Shown here: in pieces, positions 27,695 through 36,084 of the stretch
Layout: every line of letters starts with the position of its first letter
Numbering within the stretch: the first letter of the stretch is position 1
Source of the DNA: CAVUMR01 sp963742715
GTDB lineage: Bacteria > Actinomycetota > Actinomycetes > Mycobacteriales > Micromonosporaceae
Reading direction: 5' to 3'
DNA length: 64,000 nt
Assembly: GCA_963742715.1 (NCBI GenBank)
Contig: CAVUMR010000001.1
Span: 310,001-374,000, forward strand
The notes under the pieces: model-generated
Told to the model about the DNA's origin: nothing
Database searches by the model: none
The model's input: only the letters and a program-made list of their open reading frames with translations
Program-made: the position numbers and the translations under genes

Positions 27695-28771
27695 CTACTT
27701 CGGCTGGGCCGGAGAGGTGAGAGTGATCTTGCCGGACGAGATGTCCTTGCCGATCTGGTCGACCTCGGTCTTGAGCTCCGCGGGAACCTTGGAGTCGAAG
27801 TCGTGGTACGGCGCCAGGAAGGTGCCGCGGTTGTCCAGCGTGCCGATGTAGGAACCGGTCAGCGCCTCGCCCTTGGCCGCGGCCTCGATCGCCTTGGTCA
27901 CTACCTCGGGGATGTTCTTCACCACGCTGGTGAGGAACGCGCTGCAGTACTGCTGGGCGCTCTCACAGCCGTCGAAGTCGACGAAGATGGCGCTGAACTT
28001 GCCACCGGACGCCTGCGCCGCGGAAGCGGTACCGAGGCCCGTGCCACCGGCGACCGGGAACACGATGTCGGCACCCTGCGAGACGAAGGTGTCCGTGATC
28101 GCCTTGCCCTTGGCCTGGTCGGTGAAGTTCTGCGAGAAGGTGCCCTTCTGGGTCTTCTCGTTCCAGCCCAGTACCGCGACGTTCTTGCTCTTCTGCTTGT
28201 TGTAGTACTGGACGCCCTCGTAGAAGCCGTCCATGTAGATGGTCACCGGCGGGATGGGCAGACCACCGTAGGTGGCCACCTTGCCGGACTTGCTCGACGC
28301 GGCCGCCACGTAGCCCGCCTGGAACGCGGCCTGCGCGGTGTTGAACTGCATCGAGTACACGTTCGACTGGCCGGTGTTCGAGTCGATGATCGCGAACTTC
28401 TGGTCCTTGTTCTGGTCCGCGATCTTCTTGGTGGCGTCGGTCATCAGACCACCGACGGCGACGATCAGGTCGCACTTGCGCTGCACGAACTGAGCCAGGT
28501 TCGGCTCGTAGTCCTGCTCGCTGGTAGAAGCGTTGTACTGGATGTCGATGTTCGAGTTTGCCTTCTTCGCGTCCTGGAAGCCCTTCCAGGCGGACGCGTT
28601 GAACGACCGGTCGTCGATGCCGCCGACATCGGTGACCATGCATGCCTTGAACTTCTTGGCGCTGGTGTCGCCGGAATCCTTAGCTGGAGGCTCGCCACAA
28701 CCAGCGACGGCAAGCGCAACGCCCCCGATCGCGAGAATCGCGACGAGCCGCATCCCACGCACTGGGCGCAA
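27695..28771 (-). CDS. BMP-family nucleoside-binding lipoprotein
   Basis: 358-aa substrate-binding lipoprotein of the BmpA/Med family (PF02608). The N-terminus has a hydrophobic stretch ending in the lipobox AVAGC, with Cys at residue 25. The mature part starts KKFKACMVTDVGGIDDRSFN, the standard BMP opening. I chose TTG 28769-28771 since AAGGAG lies 6 nt upstream. ATG 28789 and ATG 28753 are alternatives with poorer ribosome sites. First gene of the transporter-cdd-deoA operon. Confidence 0.92.
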   Translation of the reverse strand: MRPVRGMRLVAILAIGGVALAVAGCGEPPAKDSGDTSAKKFKACMVTDVGGIDDRSFNASAWKGFQDAKKANSNIDIQYNASTSEQDYEPNLAQFVQRKCDLIVAVGGLMTDATKKIADQNKDQKFAIIDSNTGQSNVYSMQFNTAQAAFQAGYVAAASSKSGKVATYGGLPIPPVTIYMDGFYEGVQYYNKQKSKNVAVLGWNEKTQKGTFSQNFTDQAKGKAITDTFVSQGADIVFPVAGGTGLGTASAAQASGGKFSAIFVDFDGCESAQQYCSAFLTSVVKNIPEVVTKAIEAAAKGEALTGSYIGTLDNRGTFLAPYHDFDSKVPAELKTEVDQIGKDISSGKITLTSPAQPK

Positions 28772-29012
28772 GACGGTCTCCTTCCCCATGTCCACCGCTC
28801 CGTCGCGGTGGCCCCAACGCAGGGAGCGTAGCGGCATCTACCCAGCGGTAAAGGCCAGGCAGGGCAGACGTGGTGCAGCCGTGATGTGGACGGGGCATTC
28901 CACCTGCCCGTATCGGTCTCAACAGGACCCCCGGCTGGGGTGATTCGCCTGGTCAGCGGCCTAATGTCGGAACAGGCCGGGGACGGTCGGAATCGAAGCC
29001 GGTGCATCCGGT

Positions 29013-29345
29013 TCAGTCCGTACGGCGGGTCGCGGACGGCTCCTCGTCCGCCTGGTCACCGGCCGCGGGCGGTCCATCGGCCTGGCCGCCGGCCACCGAT
29101 GGCCCTGTTCGCCGGCCGGCCAGCAGGCCGCGCAGCCCGAGCCAGCCGACCACGCTACCGACGGTCAGTGACACCACGATCAACAGCGCGTGTACGACCA
29201 GGAAGGAAGTCGGGTCGCCGCCGCGGTCACCGTCCACCCAGGACCGCGGATCCGCCCAGATGGCGGCCGCGAACCGGGGCCAGATGAACCAGGTCCACAG
29301 GCCGACCAGGGTCAGGAAGGCGGACCAGCGCCGGGACAGCAGCAC
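29013..29345 (-). CDS. SCO4848-family small membrane protein
   Basis: 110-aa protein with two predicted membrane helices (FLTLVGLWTWFIWPRFAAAI and the LLIVVSLTVGSVVGWLGL region) and a hydrophilic C-terminal tail rich in Gly, Ala and Asp. The N-terminal LSRRWSAFL and PTSF(L)VVH patterns match the SCO4848 family. It diverges from a D-Ala-D-Ala carboxypeptidase gene, an arrangement I recall from other actinomycetes. Function is unknown. Confidence 0.83.
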   Translation of the reverse strand: MLLSRRWSAFLTLVGLWTWFIWPRFAAAIWADPRSWVDGDRGGDPTSFLVVHALLIVVSLTVGSVVGWLGLRGLLAGRRTGPSVAGGQADGPPAAGDQADEEPSATRRTD

Positions 29346-29535
29346 GCGCCGAGCCTACCCACGGCCGGCACCGTCGCCGCGGCCACCGGTCCCGGTCCCG
29401 GTGGCCCGTCACCGGTGCCGCCCCGGGGCTCGGCGGCGCCACCTGCTTCTGTCGCGCTCCTGTCGCGCTTCTGTCGCGCGGAGTATCCGCGCGCCTACCG
29501 GGATCGACCGTCGCCGCTGGCTACAGTGACCGCCG

Positions 29536-30912
29536 ATGTCCTTGGTGAGCAAGGAGTCCCGTCGGCCGCCGCTGCTGCTCGCGGCCCTCACCTGCGCGGC
29601 CGGCGCGATCCTGGCCGGACCCGCGGCCGGCTCGGTCGGCGAGCCACAGTCCGTACCGTCGGCGGTACCACGGGTCGCCGCGGCCGCGTTCGTGGTGGCC
29701 GACGTCGGTACCGGCGAGGTGCTCGCGGCCAGAGCGCCGCACCGCCGGCTGCCGCCGGCATCCACGCTCAAGTTGCTGACCGTGCTGACCGCGGTACGCG
29801 GGTACGACCCGGCGACGGTGGTACGCGCGCTGCCGCGGGACACCGCGGTCGAGTGCAGCTGTGTCGGGGTACGCCCCGGCCGCTCGTACCGGCTGGACGC
29901 CCTGCTCATGGCATCAGTACTGGCCAGCGGCAACGACGCGGCGACCGCCGCGACCGAGGCGGCGGGCGGTACCGCCGGCATGCTGCGCGCGATGCGCGCC
30001 ACCGCGTACGACCTGCGCGCCGGCGACACCCGACCGGGCACGCCGTCCGGGCTGGACGCGCCCGGCCAGGCGACCAGCGCGTACGACCTGGCCCTGATCG
30101 TGCGCGCCGGCCTCGCCGACCCGCGGTTCCGGCGGTACTTCACCGCGCGGTCGACCCGGTTCGGCCCGATCGGTGGCCCGACCATCACGCTGGTCAACCA
30201 GGACCCGCTGTACCGGTCGAGCTATCCCGGCCGGATCGGCGGCAAGTACGGCTGGACCACTCCGGCCCGGTACACCTTCGCCGGCGCGGCCCGACGCGGC
30301 GGCCGGACCCTCGTGGTCACCCTGCTCGGTGCGGACGCCGGGTACGCGGCTTCGGCGACGGCGCTGCTCGACTGGGGGTTCGCCCGGGCCGGGGCGCGGC
30401 CGGTCGGCTCGCTGGTGCCCAGCCGGACCGAGCTCGCCCGGCGGCAGCGCGCCGCGGCGCAGGCGTCGGCGGCGGCCGCGGCGTCCCGCGCGGCGGCCCG
30501 GGACGCCGAGATCCGATCCGGTTCCCGGCCACCGGCGGCGGACACCAGCAGCGGCGAGGCCGGTCACGGCGGCCGGCCGGCGCAGCTCGGCATGCCCAGC
30601 CAGCCGGCCGGCGGTTCGGCGGTCCCGGAACCGGTGGGGTCCCGACCACCGGTGCACACGCAGGCACTGTTCTCGCTGGGTGCGGTCGCTTTCACCGGAC
30701 TGGCGCTGTGGCCGGGCCGGGAGCCGCGACCGCCCCGGCGCCGGACCCGGCGGCGTGGCACTCCGGCGACGCCGGCCGGTCGACCCGGCACCCGCGGAAC
30801 GCCCCGCGGCGCCACCGGAACCGCGGCTGTCGGCCGGCACACCAGCCGGGGTACACCGGCCGGTTCCGCGCGGCGGGTACCGGCCGGATCCCGGCGCCGG
30901 ATCGCGACATAA
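29536..30912 (+). CDS. D-alanyl-D-alanine carboxypeptidase family protein (DacC-like) with atypical KYG motif
   Basis: 458-aa penicillin-binding-type serine peptidase that would trim peptidoglycan stem peptides outside the membrane. N-terminal signal sequence (LLAALTCAAGAILAGPAAG). The SxxK motif is STLK with Ser76, and the SxN motif is SGN at 131-133. The third motif, normally KTG, is KYG at 237-239 within GGKYGWTT. A long Ala/Arg-rich linker is followed by a C-terminal membrane helix (about 378-395) and a basic tail. It is a paralogue of the gene at 33.2 kb. Confidence 0.87.
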   Translation: MSLVSKESRRPPLLLAALTCAAGAILAGPAAGSVGEPQSVPSAVPRVAAAAFVVADVGTGEVLAARAPHRRLPPASTLKLLTVLTAVRGYDPATVVRALPRDTAVECSCVGVRPGRSYRLDALLMASVLASGNDAATAATEAAGGTAGMLRAMRATAYDLRAGDTRPGTPSGLDAPGQATSAYDLALIVRAGLADPRFRRYFTARSTRFGPIGGPTITLVNQDPLYRSSYPGRIGGKYGWTTPARYTFAGAARRGGRTLVVTLLGADAGYAASATALLDWGFARAGARPVGSLVPSRTELARRQRAAAQASAAAAASRAAARDAEIRSGSRPPAADTSSGEAGHGGRPAQLGMPSQPAGGSAVPEPVGSRPPVHTQALFSLGAVAFTGLALWPGREPRPPRRRTRRRGTPATPAGRPGTRGTPRGATGTAAVGRHTSRGTPAGSARRVPAGSRRRIAT

Positions 30913-30946
30913 CGACCCGGCTGTCGCGGACGGGAAATAAACGACG

Positions 30947-30975
30947 TGGCAACCCGGCCGATCCTGTCGTAGCGT
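30947..30975 (+). promoter_or_regulatory. Sigma-70-type promoter candidate
   Basis: TGGCAA (30947-30952) and TAGCGT (30970-30975) are separated by 17 bp, close to TTGACA/TAnnnT. They lie just upstream of the ribosome site at about 30991-30998. They point away from the preceding gene, which ends at 30912. Confidence 0.45.
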
Positions 30976-31008
30976 GGGCCCTACGCAGGAGAGGAGGTGG
31001 TCCGGCTG

Positions 31009-31050
31009 ATGCTTTGTGATAAACGGACTTGCGAGGTGGCTGTCCGCTAG
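31009..31050 (+). CDS. Possible 13-codon leader peptide
   Basis: ATG 31009 to TAG 31050 encodes MLCDKRTCEVAVR. An excellent AGGAGGT ribosome site lies 10-11 nt upstream and a promoter-like pair precedes that. The peptide has two Cys codons and mixed codon use. No larger plus-strand gene follows before 32.5 kb, and the next gene is on the other strand. If it is a leader, it would control a non-coding RNA or a gene I cannot see. Experimental support is needed to call it coding. Confidence 0.35.
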   Translation: MLCDKRTCEVAVR

Positions 31051-31270
31051 CCGCCGTACGTCGGCCCTGGTCCGCCGACCTCTGGCTCAGCCGTTGGCGT
31101 GCACCGCCACGACACGGCGGCCGGCGAATGCCAGGCAGCCACCCGACCCGTGGGCCCCGGGGTTTGTCCACCCGGGCCTCTCATCCGAGAGGAAGCGCCC
31201 ACGGGTCGCTTCATGTCCGGACCCTGCCGCCCAGCGCGCCGGCCCCGAACGTGCCCTGCCACCGCGCGGT

Positions 31271-31320
31271 GGCCGCAACCTCCGGCTGGCCACAACCTCC
31301 GGCTGGCCGCAACCACCGCT
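31271..31320. repeat. Three tandem 16-17 bp repeats
   Basis: Units GGCCGCAACCTCCGGCT (31271-31287), GGCCACAACCTCCGGCT (31288-31304) and a 16-bp variant (31305-31320) lie just past the stop of the membrane-protein gene on the other strand. Confidence 0.75.
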
Positions 31321-31341
31321 GGCCACCGGCGTGGGCCGCCG

Positions 31342-32346
31342 TCAGGCGCCCGCCGGCTCCGACTGCCGGGAATCCGCGACCGCGTCCGCCTCGGACGTGT
31401 CCCCCATCGCCCGCGACCGGCCCACCATGATCAGCACCAGCCCGGCCACCGCCCAGGCGGCCAGCACCAACGCCGGTCGCTGCGCGCCGGCACCGTCGAA
31501 CGAGGCGACCGAGCGGAGCAGGGTGCCACCGGCGCCTGGCGGCAGCGCCTGGCCGACGTCACCCCACGGCTGGGGCAGGAACTCCGGCGCCGAGGTCAGC
31601 CCGGACAGCGGGTTGCCGACCAGAAACATGACCACCACCCCCAACCCGATGCCGGCGTACCCGAGGAGAGCGGCCAGGCCGGTGATCGCGCCGGTCATCG
31701 CGGCCGCCAGCAACCCCACCACGGCGGCATTGGTCAGATAGTCACCGGGCAGCGCGGACAGCCCGTACTGGAGGATCGCGGTCGCCGCCAACCCGGCCAG
31801 CACGCCGTAGGCGAGGACCCCGACCACCCGGGCGATCCGGCCGCTGACCAGGATCCGTAGCAGCGCGGCCGCGAGCATGCTGGTCATCACCAGCGGCAGG
31901 ATCCCGATGGCCAGCGCGGATCCGCGCGGATCGTCCTGGTCCGCGGGTACGACATCGGTCACCTGTACCGGTTGTCCACCGCCGGCCGCCTGCGCGACCT
32001 GCCCGAGCAGCTGCGCCACCACCGGACCCGCGGCGGACGCGACGTGTACGGCCGCGCCACTGGGCGACAGGATGAACGCCCCGTACGCCTTCCGGTCCCG
32101 GATCGCCTGGTCAGCGGCGGTCTCGTCGGCCACGACGCTGACATCGAAGGCGCCCGGCTCGGCCTGTTCGAGGGCAGCCACGAGCTGCTGTACGGCGGGC
32201 GCCGGACCGGTCGCCACCACGGGTAGGTCCCGCGGCTCGCTGTTCACCGCCGGCCAGGCGAACAGGGCCAGGAACACGGCCTGGACAGCGACCACGAGCA
32301 CGGCGATCCCGACGGCTCGCGGCAGCGAGCCGGAACGGACGGCCAT
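31342..32346 (-). CDS. ABC-2/YhgE-like membrane protein (DUF3533-type)
   Basis: 334-aa membrane protein with one N-terminal helix (IAVLVVAVQAVFLALFAW), an extracytoplasmic domain of about 120 residues and about five C-terminal helices, the YhgE/Pip and ABC-2 permease layout. The extracytoplasmic part includes AFILSPSGAAVHVASAAG. GAGGAGGT 4 nt before ATG 32346 fixes the start. No ATPase gene is adjacent. It diverges from a TetR regulator and shares its operator region, so it is probably the regulated target, perhaps an efflux component. Confidence 0.8.
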   Translation of the reverse strand: MAVRSGSLPRAVGIAVLVVAVQAVFLALFAWPAVNSEPRDLPVVATGPAPAVQQLVAALEQAEPGAFDVSVVADETAADQAIRDRKAYGAFILSPSGAAVHVASAAGPVVAQLLGQVAQAAGGGQPVQVTDVVPADQDDPRGSALAIGILPLVMTSMLAAALLRILVSGRIARVVGVLAYGVLAGLAATAILQYGLSALPGDYLTNAAVVGLLAAAMTGAITGLAALLGYAGIGLGVVVMFLVGNPLSGLTSAPEFLPQPWGDVGQALPPGAGGTLLRSVASFDGAGAQRPALVLAAWAVAGLVLIMVGRSRAMGDTSEADAVADSRQSEPAGA

Positions 32347-32430
32347 GTCGACCTCCTCGATAGGAACGGGCTCGATCGGAACGGCAATGCGAACGTCGGG
32401 CGGGCGCGAGCCCGTGCCGCGGCCGCTATA

Positions 32431-32449
32431 ACGAACGAGCATTCTCTTT
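32431..32449. promoter_or_regulatory. Secondary TetR-type operator candidate
   Basis: ACGAACGAGCATTCTCTTT resembles the perfect site 58 bp to the right (GAACGAACATTCGTTTT), with one conserved half GAACGANCATTC and a degraded second half. It lies between the two divergent start codons, nearer the membrane-protein gene. Confidence 0.4.
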
Positions 32450-32488
32450 TGCCCGCCAGCATGGCAATCGGCTCGCGACCTTGTCAAG

Positions 32489-32502
32489 AACGAACATTCG
32501 TT
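32489..32502. promoter_or_regulatory. TetR-type operator, 14-bp palindrome
   Basis: AACGAACATTCGTT has perfect 6-bp arms AACGAA/TTCGTT around CA. It is located 13 bp before the TetR ATG in an AT-rich pocket. The position fits autorepression and control of the divergent membrane-protein gene. Confidence 0.65.
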
Positions 32503-32515
32503 TTACTTTGCGGGC

Positions 32516-33130
32516 ATGCCCCGAGTCACCGAGCAACATCGCGAGGCCCGGCGCCGGCAGATCATCGACGCCGCCCGCCGGTGCTTCTCCCGCAATGGCT
32601 TCCACGCCACGTCCATGCAGGACGTACTACGTGAAGCGGATCTCTCCGCCGGCGCGCTGTACCGGTACTTCCGCAGCAAGACCGAGATCATCGCCGCGGT
32701 GGCCGAGGATGTCCTCGGCCCGGTGACCGGGGAGATCGCGAACGTGCTGCACACCGAGCCGGTACCGCCGCTGGCGGACAGCATGGCGATCGTGCTCGGT
32801 ACCGTCGAAGCGCAGTCCGGTGAGGACGGCATCCTCCGGGTCGCGGTACAGGTGTGGGGCGAGGCACTGCGCGAGCCGGCGCTCGGCGAGTTCGTGGACA
32901 CCACGTACCGGCGGTTCCGCTCGCTGTTCGTACAACTGGCCGAGCGGGCCAGACAGGCCGGTCACCTGCCCTCGAGCGCCGATCCCGAACAGGTCGGCGC
33001 GGTGCTGTTCGGCCTGGTACCCGGGTACGCCCTGCAGCGGCTGCTCATCGGCGACACGATCACCCCGGAGGGGTACCTGGCCGGCCTGCGCGTCCTGATC
33101 GGCTCGCCCGCACCGGCCTGCGCGCCCTGA
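32516..33130 (+). CDS. TetR/AcrR family transcriptional regulator
   Basis: 204-aa regulator. The N-terminal HTH is canonical: RRQIIDAARRCFSRNGFHATSMQDVLREADLSAGALYRYF (quoted in parts: IIDAARRCFSRNGFHATSM, then AGALYRYFRSK). The C-terminal ligand domain is all-helical and of normal length. It diverges from the YhgE-like membrane protein with palindromic sites between, the classical arrangement for a repressor of an export system. The ligand is unknown. Confidence 0.92.
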   Translation: MPRVTEQHREARRRQIIDAARRCFSRNGFHATSMQDVLREADLSAGALYRYFRSKTEIIAAVAEDVLGPVTGEIANVLHTEPVPPLADSMAIVLGTVEAQSGEDGILRVAVQVWGEALREPALGEFVDTTYRRFRSLFVQLAERARQAGHLPSSADPEQVGAVLFGLVPGYALQRLLIGDTITPEGYLAGLRVLIGSPAPACAP

Positions 33131-33240
33131 CCGGCTCGCCGACACCGGCTCGCGCTGACCGGCCGGCCGGCACCGGCTCGCACTGACCGAATCGCCAGCG
33201 GCATTCGTCCCGCACCGCCGGTGTCGTACCCTGCCAGGCG

Positions 33241-34560
33241 ATGTCCGCGCTCCGTCGCCTGCCGACCCTGATCACGGCCACGGTGCTCGCCGCCGGACCG
33301 GTCGCGCTCAGCGCGACCCCGGCCACGGCGGGACCCGGGTCGCCGTCGCCCGCCCCGCCGACGAGCAGCCCCGCCGCACCGTCGAACGGCCCGGCCGCCG
33401 CGCTGCCCTGCCCGATCGCGAAGGTGCCCCGGCAACCCGGCCAGCCGGTGCCACGGATCCCGCGGCAGCCCACCCCGCCGCAACACGATCCGGCCGCTCC
33501 GGTCATCGGCGGCGCCGCACTCGGCTCGACCGGGCTGGTGGTACCGCCCGGCTCGCCGCGACTGCCGGGCAACCTCACCGCACGCGCCTGGACGATCGCG
33601 GATCTGGACACCGGAGCGGTACTCGCCGCGTGCGCGCCGCACGCGTACCACCCGCCGGCGAGTACCCAGAAGCTGCTGCTGGCCGCGGTCGCGCTGCCGA
33701 AGCTGGACCCCCGCCAGGTCATCCGGGTCACCCCGGCGGATCTCAACTTCGAGCCGGGCAGTTCCGCGGTCGGACTGGTTCGCAACGGCCGGTACCAGAT
33801 CGGCACGCTCTGGCTCGGGCTGCTGCTGAACTCGGGTAACGATGCCGCGTTGGCGCTGGCCCGGCTCGCCGGCGGTCCCGCGGGCGTACCGGGCACGCTG
33901 GACGCGATGAACGCCGAGGCGCGCCGGCTCGGCGCCTTCGACACGCACGCGGTGACCCCGTCCGGACTGGACGGTCCGGGCCAGTGGACCAGCGCGTACG
34001 ACCTGGCCCTGATCGCCCGGGCCTGCTTCGACCGGCCGGACTTCCGCCGGTACACCGGCAGCCGGACCGCGCAACTGCCCGCCCAGCCGAAGTACGCCGG
34101 CTTCCAGATCCAGAACGACAACCAGCTGCTCTGGAACTACCCCGGTGCGATCGGCGGCAAGACCGGGTTCACCGACCTGGCCCGGCACACGTACGTGGGC
34201 GCGGCCACCCGCAACGGGCGCCGGCTGGTGGTCACGCTGCTCGACGCCGAAGCCGCGCCGGCGCGTACCTGGCAACAGGCGGCCGCGCTGCTGAGCTGGG
34301 CATTCGCCCTCCCTGGTACCGCCGCTCCGGTGGGCCGGCTGGTCACTCCGGAGGAGCTGGCCGCGCGGCACACCGTCACCACCCCGGCCACCCCGCGGCC
34401 GGTCGCGGCCGGCCCGGCCCGACACGGACGCACCGTGGCGGTGGCCGCTCTCGCCACGACCACCGGACTCGCCGCCGCCGCCGGCTTCGTCGCCATCGGT
34501 ATCCGGCGCCGGAACGGCGGCCGGCGGCGCGACGACCGGCGCCCGGCACCGGGCAGCTGA
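33241..34560 (+). CDS. D-alanyl-D-alanine carboxypeptidase (DacC-like)
   Basis: 439-aa S11-family serine peptidase. It has a signal sequence followed by a Pro-rich linker, then SxxK as STQK (Ser141, Lys144), SGN at 198-200 and KTG at 307-309 within GGKTGFTD. A C-terminal helix (VAVAALATTTGLAAAAGFVA) and basic tail anchor it in the membrane. All three catalytic motifs are intact, unlike the paralogue at 29.5 kb. It trims the terminal D-Ala of peptidoglycan stems. Confidence 0.92.
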   Translation: MSALRRLPTLITATVLAAGPVALSATPATAGPGSPSPAPPTSSPAAPSNGPAAALPCPIAKVPRQPGQPVPRIPRQPTPPQHDPAAPVIGGAALGSTGLVVPPGSPRLPGNLTARAWTIADLDTGAVLAACAPHAYHPPASTQKLLLAAVALPKLDPRQVIRVTPADLNFEPGSSAVGLVRNGRYQIGTLWLGLLLNSGNDAALALARLAGGPAGVPGTLDAMNAEARRLGAFDTHAVTPSGLDGPGQWTSAYDLALIARACFDRPDFRRYTGSRTAQLPAQPKYAGFQIQNDNQLLWNYPGAIGGKTGFTDLARHTYVGAATRNGRRLVVTLLDAEAAPARTWQQAAALLSWAFALPGTAAPVGRLVTPEELAARHTVTTPATPRPVAAGPARHGRTVAVAALATTTGLAAAAGFVAIGIRRRNGGRRRDDRRPAPGS

Positions 34561-34622
34561 CGGCTACCCGGTCCGGCCCGGCAGCCGGGCGGCACCCGGT
34601 AGACAGACAGGCAGGAGGGTCC

Positions 34623-35435
34623 ATGGCGGAGGCACTCGAAGCGTGGCGCAGCCAGCTCGGTGAGTGGGCGATCCCCGAGCACATCCTGCGGTCCGTGGAC
34701 GAGTCGCCGTGGGTGTTGCCGCGGCAGGTCTTCGTCAGCCGTACCGACCAGCGGCTGACCGAACCGGTAGGGCCCTCGCTCGCGCGTACCGCCGAGGCGC
34801 TGGAACCGGCCGGCACCGTGTTGGACGTGGGCGCCGGCGCGGGTGCGGGCAGTCTGCCCCTGGCCCGCCGTACCACCGGACTCACCGCCGTCGACGCGGA
34901 CGCCGAACTGCTCGCGGCGCTGGCCGACCGCGGCGCCGCGTTGGGCCTGCCGGTGGACGTGGTGACCGGGCACTGGCCGGAGGTGGCCGATCAGGTGCCC
35001 GCCGCCGACGTGGTGGTCTGCCACAACGTGATCTACAACGTGCCGGACCTGGCCCCGTTCGTCACCGCGCTGGTCACGCACGCCCGCCGCCGGGTGGTAC
35101 TGGAGACCGCCGAGCGGCATCCGCTCACCTACCTGGCCCCGCTGTGGCAGCGGTTCCACCAGCTCCGGCGTCCGGACGGGCCGACCGCGGACGACGCGAT
35201 CGCGGCACTGGCCGAGCTCGGCATCCGGCCGCGGGTCGAGCGGTGGAGCCGGCCGGCGAGCCGGGAGTACGAGGACTTCGCCGACACGGTCGACAGCACC
35301 CGCCGCCGGCTGTGCCTACCGCCGGAGCGGGCGGACGAGGTGGCCGAGGCGCTGCGCGAGCTGACCGACCCGGCCGAACCAGAGGATCTCGGCACGTCGG
35401 TACGGCAGGTCGTGACGCTCTGGTGGGACGTCTAG
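34623..35435 (+). CDS. Class I SAM-dependent methyltransferase
   Basis: 270-aa methyltransferase. Motif I is VLDVGAGAGAGSL, followed by TAVDADAELLAAL and VVCHNVIYNV in the motif IV position. The N-terminal 45 residues form a helical cap (WRSQLGEWAIPEHIL). AGGAGG precedes the ATG. It follows the DacC-like gene by 62 bp and ends 3 bp before the converging RNA ligase-like gene. Substrate is unknown. Confidence 0.86.
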   Translation: MAEALEAWRSQLGEWAIPEHILRSVDESPWVLPRQVFVSRTDQRLTEPVGPSLARTAEALEPAGTVLDVGAGAGAGSLPLARRTTGLTAVDADAELLAALADRGAALGLPVDVVTGHWPEVADQVPAADVVVCHNVIYNVPDLAPFVTALVTHARRRVVLETAERHPLTYLAPLWQRFHQLRRPDGPTADDAIAALAELGIRPRVERWSRPASREYEDFADTVDSTRRRLCLPPERADEVAEALRELTDPAEPEDLGTSVRQVVTLWWDV

Positions 35436-35438
35436 CGC

Positions 35439-35996
35439 TCAACCGGTGGACGACCCGCCGGCCGGGCCGAGCGGGAAGTCCTGCTGCGGCCGCCACCGGC
35501 CGTCCGAACCGTGCTCGAACAGGGTGAAGCTGTCCACGCCGAACTTCGCCTCGAAGTCGGCCAGCTCGTCGAACGCGCGGTCGAGCTGCTCCGGCGGCAC
35601 GTCATGGGCGACCGTGATGTGCGGGTGGTACGGGTAGTTGATGGCGCGGTCCAGCGGACCGGACCGGATCGCCGCCTGGAGCCGCTCGCATTCCCCGATG
35701 CCGGCCGCCACCGCGACGAAGACCACGTCGGTGATCGGCCGGAACGTGCCGGTACCGCGCAGGTGCAGGATGAACGGCTCGGCGTCCGCGGCCGCCTTGG
35801 CCAGGTGCCGGTCGATCTCGTCCAGCCGGCCGGCGGGCACCTCGGTCGGCGGCAGCAGGGTGAGGTGGGTCGGCACGTACGCCGCCTGCGGATCCCCGGC
35901 ACGTGCCCGGCACTCGTTGAGGAAACCGCCCCAGGGCTCGGGGACGCCCACGGCGACGCCGATCGTCCGTACCCCGTTGCTCACACTGTCCGTCAC
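35439..35996 (-). CDS. 2'-5' RNA ligase / phosphoesterase-like protein (2H superfamily)
   Basis: 185-aa 2H-fold protein. The two catalytic HxT motifs are visible: HLTLLPP in PTHLTLL (about residue 43-46) and HITVAH in HPHITVAH (about 124-130). Bacterial members act on 2'-5' linkages or cyclic phosphodiesters, and the true substrate here is unknown. Its stop is 3 bp from the converging methyltransferase stop, leaving no room for a terminator. Confidence 0.87.
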   Translation of the reverse strand: MTDSVSNGVRTIGVAVGVPEPWGGFLNECRARAGDPQAAYVPTHLTLLPPTEVPAGRLDEIDRHLAKAAADAEPFILHLRGTGTFRPITDVVFVAVAAGIGECERLQAAIRSGPLDRAINYPYHPHITVAHDVPPEQLDRAFDELADFEAKFGVDSFTLFEHGSDGRWRPQQDFPLGPAGGSSTG

Positions 35997-36084
35997 CGTA
36001 CCGCCGATCGCGTCGACTCCCCCGGCCTGTCACCCCCGCCTCAGGTCGCCGCGGCAGACCAGCCACGACGTCCCGCCCCGTTGT

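Larger units (their letters stand above)
30913..31341. other. 429-bp region with promoter, 13-codon reading frame and hairpins
   Basis: No large gene is supported on either strand. The left part has a promoter-like pair and a strong Shine-Dalgarno before a tiny reading frame, both listed separately. The middle can fold locally: GAAGCG/CGCTTC around 31190-31212 and a GGCCC/GGGCC pair around 31158-31180. The right end holds three 16-17 bp repeats. It could be an untranslated regulatory RNA. Confidence 0.5.

Noticed and set aside
30913..31341. RNase P RNA, tmRNA, SRP RNA or a B12 riboswitch
   Set aside because: None of their conserved core sequences (for example GAGGAAAGUCC or a B12 box) could be found in this stretch.
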